This document shows, one piece after another, positions 7,663 through 12,647 of a DNA stretch of 12,647 bases. The DNA is taken from assembly GCA_946481735.1 (NCBI GenBank), contig CAMLOU010000122.1, forward strand, positions 1 to 12,647, written 5' to 3'. The notes below the pieces were generated by a model. It did not search any database. It saw only the letters and a program-made list of their open reading frames with translations, and was not told the DNA's origin. How positions within the stretch are numbered: position 1 is the stretch's first letter; each line of letters begins with the position of its first letter. Made by a program: the position numbers and the translations under genes. This DNA is from an uncultured Cellvibrio sp. (GTDB lineage: Bacteria > Pseudomonadota > Gammaproteobacteria > Pseudomonadales > Cellvibrionaceae).

Positions 7663-9339
7663 TTACTCGCCCAAGCCTACAGTCCAACCTGCGGTCCAGT
7701 CGTTATCTGCAGATACCGCACCGATGAAGTCGACGCTTTCGAAGAAGCTGCTTTCACCTTCAGCACCTAAAGCAGGCGCTGCATCCGCTGCAAAGTCATC
7801 ACTTAAGCGAGTTACATCAAACACAGGGATGTCGATAGCGGTAGCGCTAGCATCGGCAAAAGCTGCTGCAGTGGTGTAAGCGCGTGGATTGTCGGCAAGA
7901 CCTTCAATAATGCTTACGGGTAAATTAGCTGCGTCAGCGACAATGACGTTATTGGCATTGGGGGCTGTTGCCAACCAAGTTTCAAAGCTGAACGCGGCAT
8001 TAGCAGCATTCACGCCTTGTTTAACTGGTTCAGTACACGCGATGAAGTTACTGGCGGCCATGGAGTAGCCAGCTTCTGCGTAATCGATGGTTTCTGGACC
8101 GTCAGAATCAGCAATTTCGAAACACTCATTAGATGTCATGTCTACGGTGCTTGAGGTTACGATTGAATTGTAAACTTCGAAGATCGCGCCTTCGCGATAA
8201 ATCATACCTTCTGAGCTGCCTTTCGATGACGGGAACTCACCTTGATCTTCATTAACGTAGGAGGTAAGACATGTCAGGTTCGAGATACGGCCTTTAGTCA
8301 GCGGAGTTAAATTATCTGCGCGACCTTCACCTGTGTTGTCAGCCTCGACACAGTTGTTTGCACCGGAAGTGTGAACAGCAAGCGCAAATTGAATGTTACC
8401 TGTCCAGCCTTCAGAGAAGTCAAAGGTGTCGTCACCCACGTTTACGCCGATAACATGTTTTAAATCAACTGCGCCACCGAACATCTCAAAACCGTCGTCC
8501 TGGGTTGTGTAGGTTTGAACATATTCAATGGTGGTGCCGGAGCCCACAGCATTTAATGTCAGACCATTTAATTCGCTACCTTCAACAACCTGGAAACCAG
8601 CATGTTTGATGACAACATAACGCATGGTGCCGGAGTTTTCATCGTTGTTGTTGCCACCATAAGTGGCCGGACGGCCTTCTGCTGTTACGTGGCAATTGTG
8701 TGGATTACCCCCAACTGGCTGACGTTGCTCATCGCTACATTTGTTGGTCAAGCCATTTCCGTTAATTTGCACTCCACCCCACAAACCGCGGTCACCTTCA
8801 GTTGCATCGTTGTCGCGCAGGTCTTGCGCTGCACTGAAAATGATCGGGGCATCGGCTTCACCTTCCGCAACAATGCGTGAGCCGCGTGCGATGCGTACAT
8901 AATCATTGCTACCGGAGAACGCGATTTTTGCGCCAGCATCAATAGTCAATGTTGGGCCTGCACCATCTTGTGGAACAATTGCGCCAGCAGCAGCTGCGTT
9001 ACCGTCTACGTCTTCACCAATGAAGAGGCTATCAGCAAAGATATGGATACCATTATTGGGCAATGCGGGAATATGAAAATCTACTGTAATAGGGAGAGTG
9101 TCATTTACGAAGTTTGCGGTGTAGGTGCAATTACCGTCCGCGAATACACCAATATATTCCTGGCCACCGGAAGTGTATTTGGCACAAGGATTTTCTGTGG
9201 TATTACCGCCACCACCATTGTTAATAGTATTGTTTGAATCAGTAACTGTATTGCTTGGATTCAGTTCTATGTCACCACCGCCGCAGGCGACCAGTGCTGC
9301 AGTCAGCGCATTGAGTGCAATCAGTGTCTTGATTTTCAT
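7663..9339 (-). CDS. Outer-membrane lipoprotein with beta-helix-like body, partner of the TonB-dependent receptor
   Basis: Protein of 558 residues. The signal peptide ends in the lipobox LVAC, with Cys19 to be lipidated; Gly20 at +2 is compatible with outer-membrane sorting. A low-complexity Asn/Gly linker (about 27-48, NNGGGGN) leads to a body rich in short beta turns, as in right-handed beta-helix proteins: LTIDAGAKIAFSG, RGLWGGVQINGNG, NSGTMRYVVIKHAGF, GTTIEYVQTYTTQDDGFEMF and DDTFDFSEGWTGNIQFA. The C-terminal part ends in VDFIGAVSADNDWTAGWTVG. Eight further Cys (52, 71, 201, 216, 330, 357, 406, 435) fall into four nearby pairs, suggesting disulfides in an exported protein. ATG 9339 is preceded by AGAGAG at 7 bases. 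I recognise this as a widespread conserved protein usually encoded next to such receptors, but know no established function. It could be a surface substrate-binding lid or an extracellular scaffold; both are inference. Confidence 0.87.
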   Translation of the reverse strand: MKIKTLIALNALTAALVACGGGDIELNPSNTVTDSNNTINNGGGGNTTENPCAKYTSGGQEYIGVFADGNCTYTANFVNDTLPITVDFHIPALPNNGIHIFADSLFIGEDVDGNAAAAGAIVPQDGAGPTLTIDAGAKIAFSGSNDYVRIARGSRIVAEGEADAPIIFSAAQDLRDNDATEGDRGLWGGVQINGNGLTNKCSDEQRQPVGGNPHNCHVTAEGRPATYGGNNNDENSGTMRYVVIKHAGFQVVEGSELNGLTLNAVGSGTTIEYVQTYTTQDDGFEMFGGAVDLKHVIGVNVGDDTFDFSEGWTGNIQFALAVHTSGANNCVEADNTGEGRADNLTPLTKGRISNLTCLTSYVNEDQGEFPSSKGSSEGMIYREGAIFEVYNSIVTSSTVDMTSNECFEIADSDGPETIDYAEAGYSMAASNFIACTEPVKQGVNAANAAFSFETWLATAPNANNVIVADAANLPVSIIEGLADNPRAYTTAAAFADASATAIDIPVFDVTRLSDDFAADAAPALGAEGESSFFESVDFIGAVSADNDWTAGWTVGLGE

Positions 9340-9477
9340 ATCTAACTCTCTTTAGTTGTAAGCGAATTGTTAAAAGAAGGTCTTGATGGTCAAATGCGCA
9401 GCGTGATGAGGGACACATCAATAGAGCGCATGCTTATTCCTGTTTTAGTTGTAATGCGCACATGATTGGTTAGGAAT

Positions 9478-9495
9478 ATGAAATTTAGGTGACAG
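9478..9495 (-). promoter_or_regulatory. Candidate Pho box (PhoB operator) upstream of the lipoprotein gene
   Basis: Read on the minus strand the site is CTGTCAC, CTAA, ATTTCAT: two heptamers spaced 11 bases apart, matching the PhoB half-site CTGTCAT at 6 of 7 and 5 of 7 positions. Ten bases downstream lies AATCAT (9467-9462), a 4-of-6 match to a -10 hexamer, about the distance seen at Pho-activated promoters. This would put transcription start near 9455 and give a leader of about 115 bases. Matches this short can occur by chance. Confidence 0.3.
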
Positions 9496-9531
9496 CTTTG
9501 TTAAACTTTTATTGCGGTTGTTTTATGTGTC

Positions 9532-9678
9532 ATGGGAACCGAAATTACAGGCCGTTGGAAGTTAGGAGCTGCTTACGGGGGTCGGCAGAAGGAAGAAACT
9601 GACGTTGAAGATGGAGAGTTTTATGACAGTATCAGGCGCAGAACTTTTGGTATCGAATACAGTTTTTCATCATTGTGA
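9532..9678 (+). pseudogene. Orphan C-terminal fragment of an outer-membrane beta-barrel protein
   Basis: A 48-residue plus-strand reading with the look of the last beta-hairpin of an outer-membrane protein. The strand WKLGAAYGGRQKEE is followed by an acidic turn (DVEDGEFYD) and a final strand RRRTFGIEYSFSSL, in which Phe, Ile, Tyr and Phe alternate with small or polar residues, as in a barrel C-terminal signal. The frame runs upstream only to a stop at 9502-9504 and has no credible ribosome binding site or signal peptide, so the rest of the gene appears to have been lost. It ends 21 bases before the qor start. Alternatives are a chance open frame or a small unrecognised protein. Confidence 0.45.
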
Positions 9679-9699
9679 AATAAAAATTTGAGGCACGTT

Positions 9700-10677
9700 A
9701 TGTCAGTTAAACGCTATCGGATCAGAGAGCATGGCGATGAGTCAGTCTTACATCTGGAGCTATCAGCGCTTCCCGACCCAGCCCCCAACCAGGTCCGCAT
9801 CCGCCACACCGCCATCGGTGTGAACTTTATCGATATCTATCACCGCCGCGGTTTATACCCGCTCAACTTACCGAGCGGCATCGGCCAGGAAGCGGCGGGT
9901 ATCGTTGAGGCGGTGGGTGCCGGGGTTTCCCGGTGGCGTGAGGGGGATCGGGTGGCTTATTGCCAGGGCGCGCTGGGTGCTTATGCAGAAGCGAATGTGG
10001 TGGATGCTGATCGCCTTGTTGCTTTGCCAGACTTTATCTCAGACGAACAGGCGGCGGCTGTGTTGCTTAAAGGCCTGACGGCTGCCTATTTATTGCATCA
10101 CACTTTTCCGGTGCAAGCCGGTCAGGCTGTGCTTTGGCACGCCGCTGCTGGTGGGGTCGGTTTGTTGGCCTGCCAATGGGCGAGCCATTTGGGCGCACGG
10201 GTGATTGGCACGGTGGGTTCACCGGAGAAAGCTGAGTGGGCAGCCTCCAGAGGTTGTGCCGAGACGATTCTTTACCGTGAGGAGGATGTGGCCAAGCGGG
10301 TCAGGGCGCTGACCGGCGGGGAGGGCGTGCCGGTGGTTTACGACTCTGTCGGCAAGGATACCTTTGCGGCATCGCTGGATTCCCTGGCTACGCGGGGCAT
10401 GTTGGTCAGCTTTGGTAATGCCTCCGGCGCAGTGCCGGATTTCAGCCCGCTATTACTCGCCCAAAAGGGGTCACTCTTCCTGACCCGACCAACCCTTGGG
10501 CATTATGCACGCACCCCGGATGAACTCCAGGCGCTGGCGCAGTTATTATTTGATGCCTTGGAGAAGGGCTGGCTGCAGGTGGATATTCATCAGCGCTATC
10601 CTTTGGTCGAGGCAGCCCGTGCGCAGCGCGAACTGGCGGGGCGCCAGACGCTCGGTTCAAGCATCCTGGTACCTTGA
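9700..10677 (+). CDS. qor: NADPH:quinone oxidoreductase, zeta-crystallin/Qor type
   Basis: Soluble zinc-independent medium-chain dehydrogenase/reductase of 325 residues (E. coli Qor has 327) that reduces quinones with NADPH. The N-terminal catalytic domain carries GVNFIDIYHRRGLYP (40-54) and PSGIGQEAAGIVEAVGAGV (58-76). The Rossmann cofactor motif is AAAGGVGLLACQWA (148-161), followed by VIGTVGSPEKAEWA, where Lys177 corresponds to the NADPH-phosphate-binding region of E. coli Qor. The C terminus YPLVEAARAQRELAGRQTLG matches the family 'A..AH..LE.R.T.GS' end. The zinc-ligand pattern of alcohol dehydrogenases is absent, as expected. ATG 9700 has GAGG 6 bases upstream; an in-frame TTG at 9688 is less likely. 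The 5'-nucleotidase gene starts 65 bases downstream on the same strand. No regulator is adjacent. Confidence 0.92.
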   Translation: MSVKRYRIREHGDESVLHLELSALPDPAPNQVRIRHTAIGVNFIDIYHRRGLYPLNLPSGIGQEAAGIVEAVGAGVSRWREGDRVAYCQGALGAYAEANVVDADRLVALPDFISDEQAAAVLLKGLTAAYLLHHTFPVQAGQAVLWHAAAGGVGLLACQWASHLGARVIGTVGSPEKAEWAASRGCAETILYREEDVAKRVRALTGGEGVPVVYDSVGKDTFAASLDSLATRGMLVSFGNASGAVPDFSPLLLAQKGSLFLTRPTLGHYARTPDELQALAQLLFDALEKGWLQVDIHQRYPLVEAARAQRELAGRQTLGSSILVP

Positions 10678-10682
10678 CCCCA

Positions 10683-10711
10683 TTATCAGCGCGCGACCAA
10701 TCGTGTATAAC
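10683..10711 (+). promoter_or_regulatory. Possible sigma-70 promoter of the 5'-nucleotidase gene
   Basis: TTATCA (10683-10688, 4 of 6 to TTGACA), a 17-base spacer, then TATAAC (10706-10711, 5 of 6 to TATAAT). It lies between the qor stop and the nucleotidase ATG and would give a leader of about 25 bases. Hexamer matching only, so uncertain. Confidence 0.3.
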
Positions 10712-10742
10712 TGCGCCTATCAATCAACAAGTTGGACCCACT

Positions 10743-11651
10743 ATGCCCTCAGGTTTCGGTAACAAGCTGGTCATCGCTATTTCATCGCGTGCGCTGTTTA
10801 ATCTGGATGACAGCCATCAGGTCTATATAAAGGAAGGATTAGAAGCTTACGCCCGGCACCAGATCGAGCATGAAGATGATGTCTTGCTACCGGGGGATGC
10901 CTTTCCCATGGTGAAAAAACTGCTACGGGTTAACGAACGCCTGGGTGGCGATCCGCGCGTGGAGATCATCCTGCTGTCCCGCAACAGCGCCGATACCGGA
11001 CTGCGGGTGTTCAATTCCATCGAGCACTACCGCCTGACCATTACCCGCGCTGCATTTTGCGGTGGAGTTTCACCTTATCGTTACGCCTCGGCATTTGGCT
11101 GCCATTTGTTCCTGTCAACGGATGGTGAGGACGTGCGTCAGGCGTTGAACCACGGAATGGCTGCCGCTACCTTGATTGCTTCCAAGAACAAAGCCGAACA
11201 TGAAGATGAACTGCGTTTTGCGTTCGATGGCGATGCAGTGCTCTTCTCGGATGAGGCTGAACAAATATATAAAAAACAGGGGCTTAGCGCTTTTACTGAA
11301 AGTGAAAAGTTATCTGCAAAGCAGCCCTTGAGCGGCGGGCCTTTCAAGGAATTTCTGACCGCTTTGCAAGGTTTGCAGGCTGAATTCAGCGGCGATATCT
11401 GCCCGATCCGCACAGCCCTGGTGACAGCGCGTTCTGCTCCCGCCCATGAGCGGGTTATCCGAACCCTGCGGGCCTGGAATATCCGGATTGATGAATCGCT
11501 CTTTTTGGGTGGGCTGGCTAAAGGGCCATTCCTCAAGGCATATGGCGCCGATGTATTTTTTGATGACCAGCGGATGCACTGTGATTCGGCCAGCGAGCAT
11601 GTGGCTACCGGCCATGTTCCGCACGGAATTGCTAACGAACCGCTGCAATAA
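10743..11651 (+). CDS. 5'-nucleotidase, cytosolic cN-I-like HAD family
   Basis: Cytosolic phosphatase of 302 residues expected to dephosphorylate nucleoside 5'-monophosphates. HAD-type motifs are visible in order: FDGDAVLFSDE (161-171), with Asp162 as likely nucleophile and Asp164 as acid/base; ALVTAR (225-230) as motif II; Lys260 in GGLAKGPFL as the likely motif III lysine; and ADVFFDDQ (269-276) as the metal-binding acidic motif. The N-terminal AISSRALFNLDDSHQVY (12-28) and SIEHYRLTITRAAFCGG (92-108) blocks are typical of the bacterial members related to vertebrate cN-I. ATG 10743 begins just before the first conserved strand, with TTGGA 6 bases upstream. The frame is open back to a TTG at 10674 that overlaps the qor stop, but those extra residues are not family-like. 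The gene may be co-transcribed with qor or use the weak promoter between them. No physiological link to its neighbours is evident. Confidence 0.87.
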   Translation: MPSGFGNKLVIAISSRALFNLDDSHQVYIKEGLEAYARHQIEHEDDVLLPGDAFPMVKKLLRVNERLGGDPRVEIILLSRNSADTGLRVFNSIEHYRLTITRAAFCGGVSPYRYASAFGCHLFLSTDGEDVRQALNHGMAAATLIASKNKAEHEDELRFAFDGDAVLFSDEAEQIYKKQGLSAFTESEKLSAKQPLSGGPFKEFLTALQGLQAEFSGDICPIRTALVTARSAPAHERVIRTLRAWNIRIDESLFLGGLAKGPFLKAYGADVFFDDQRMHCDSASEHVATGHVPHGIANEPLQ

Positions 11652-11749
11652 GTAGCAAATCGAGACCGGTTCTACAAAAACTATTAAATTTCTGGATATA
11701 GTCTAAAGTTATAGAAAGTCGGCTGTGTTAGCCGTCAATCTGAATTGAA

Positions 11750-11771
11750 TTGGCAAAGTGTAAAATGCCAA
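11750..11771. promoter_or_regulatory. Inverted repeat upstream of cysB, possible operator
   Basis: TTGGCA (11750-11755), 10 bases, TGCCAA (11766-11771) is a perfect 6-base dyad about 134 bases before the cysB start. It is too weakly stemmed and lacks a T-run, so it is unlikely to be a terminator. It could be a binding site for a dimeric regulator. A smaller hairpin CGGCT (11720-11724) / AGCCG (11730-11734) lies just upstream. The rest of 11652-11904 shows no gene. Confidence 0.25.
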
Positions 11772-11880
11772 CTATTCTGTAGGCGAATAATGCAATTATT
11801 TTTTATAACACGAGTCCTTTTGTATAACTGCACGCGTACTGCGGGTGCGGTGACAAGAACTACCCACAACATCTAACTAA

Positions 11881-12647
<767 letters not shown>

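Larger units (their letters stand above)
9340..9699. other. Divergent intergenic region between the lipoprotein gene and qor
   Basis: 360 bases. It holds the minus-strand leader and promoter of the lipoprotein gene (Pho-box-like repeat at 9478-9495; alternative weak -35 TTGACC at 9393-9388) and, on the plus strand, an open stretch that looks like a relic of an outer-membrane barrel gene (9532-9678). The qor ribosome binding site GAGG (9690-9693) ends the region. No RNA gene or clear terminator was seen. Confidence 0.55.

Noticed and set aside
10674..10742. N-terminal extension of the 5'-nucleotidase from TTG 10674
   Set aside because: It overlaps the qor stop and adds residues not typical of the family; ATG 10743 fits better.
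11720..11734. Hairpin CGGCT / AGCCG after the 5'-nucleotidase as a terminator
   Set aside because: The stem is only five base pairs and no T-run follows.
10704..11831. Identical 11-base word TGTATAACTGC at 10704-10714 and 11821-11831, both upstream of genes
   Set aside because: Several 11-base repeats are expected by chance in a window of this size; both copies may simply contain a TATAAC -10 element.

Overview
The window looks like chromosomal DNA of a Gram-negative gammaproteobacterium. It has RND efflux, a TonB-dependent outer-membrane receptor, an outer-membrane lipoprotein, a Qor-type quinone reductase and a CysB that matches the enterobacterial protein closely along the visible length. 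The mix (large TonB-dependent receptor locus, arsJ, qor next to a 5'-nucleotidase and cysB) would suit a Cellvibrionaceae/Pseudomonadales-type bacterium, but the genus is a guess. No rRNA, tRNA, CRISPR array, transposase or phage gene was seen.

Layout. (1) Positions 1-3632, plus strand: the C-terminal 60% of an RND inner-membrane efflux pump, a 4HBT-type hotdog thioesterase and arsJ, a major-facilitator exporter known for 1-arseno-3-phosphoglycerate. Gaps are 46 and 79 bases, so this is a plausible operon. The glyceraldehyde-3-phosphate dehydrogenase that usually accompanies arsJ is not in the window. (2) Positions 3761-9339, minus strand, in transcription order: an outer-membrane lipoprotein with a beta-helix-like body, a large TonB-dependent receptor, and a small exported protein with two TonB-C-like modules but no membrane anchor. 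A strong hairpin without a U-tract lies between the first two. A clean intrinsic terminator follows the receptor, and another follows the small gene. A possible Pho box sits upstream of the lipoprotein. (3) Positions 9340-9699: the divergent regulatory gap, which also carries what looks like an orphan C-terminal piece of an outer-membrane beta-barrel gene. (4) Positions 9700-12647, plus strand: qor, a cytosolic 5'-nucleotidase of the cN-I-like HAD family, and cysB cut off by the window end.

The most interesting unit is the minus-strand trio. I read it as a TonB-dependent uptake or surface system of unknown substrate: the lipoprotein would be the receptor's outer-membrane partner and the TonB-C-like protein a periplasmic accessory. 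That functional reading is inference. The protein architectures and the terminator-bounded arrangement are visible in the sequence.
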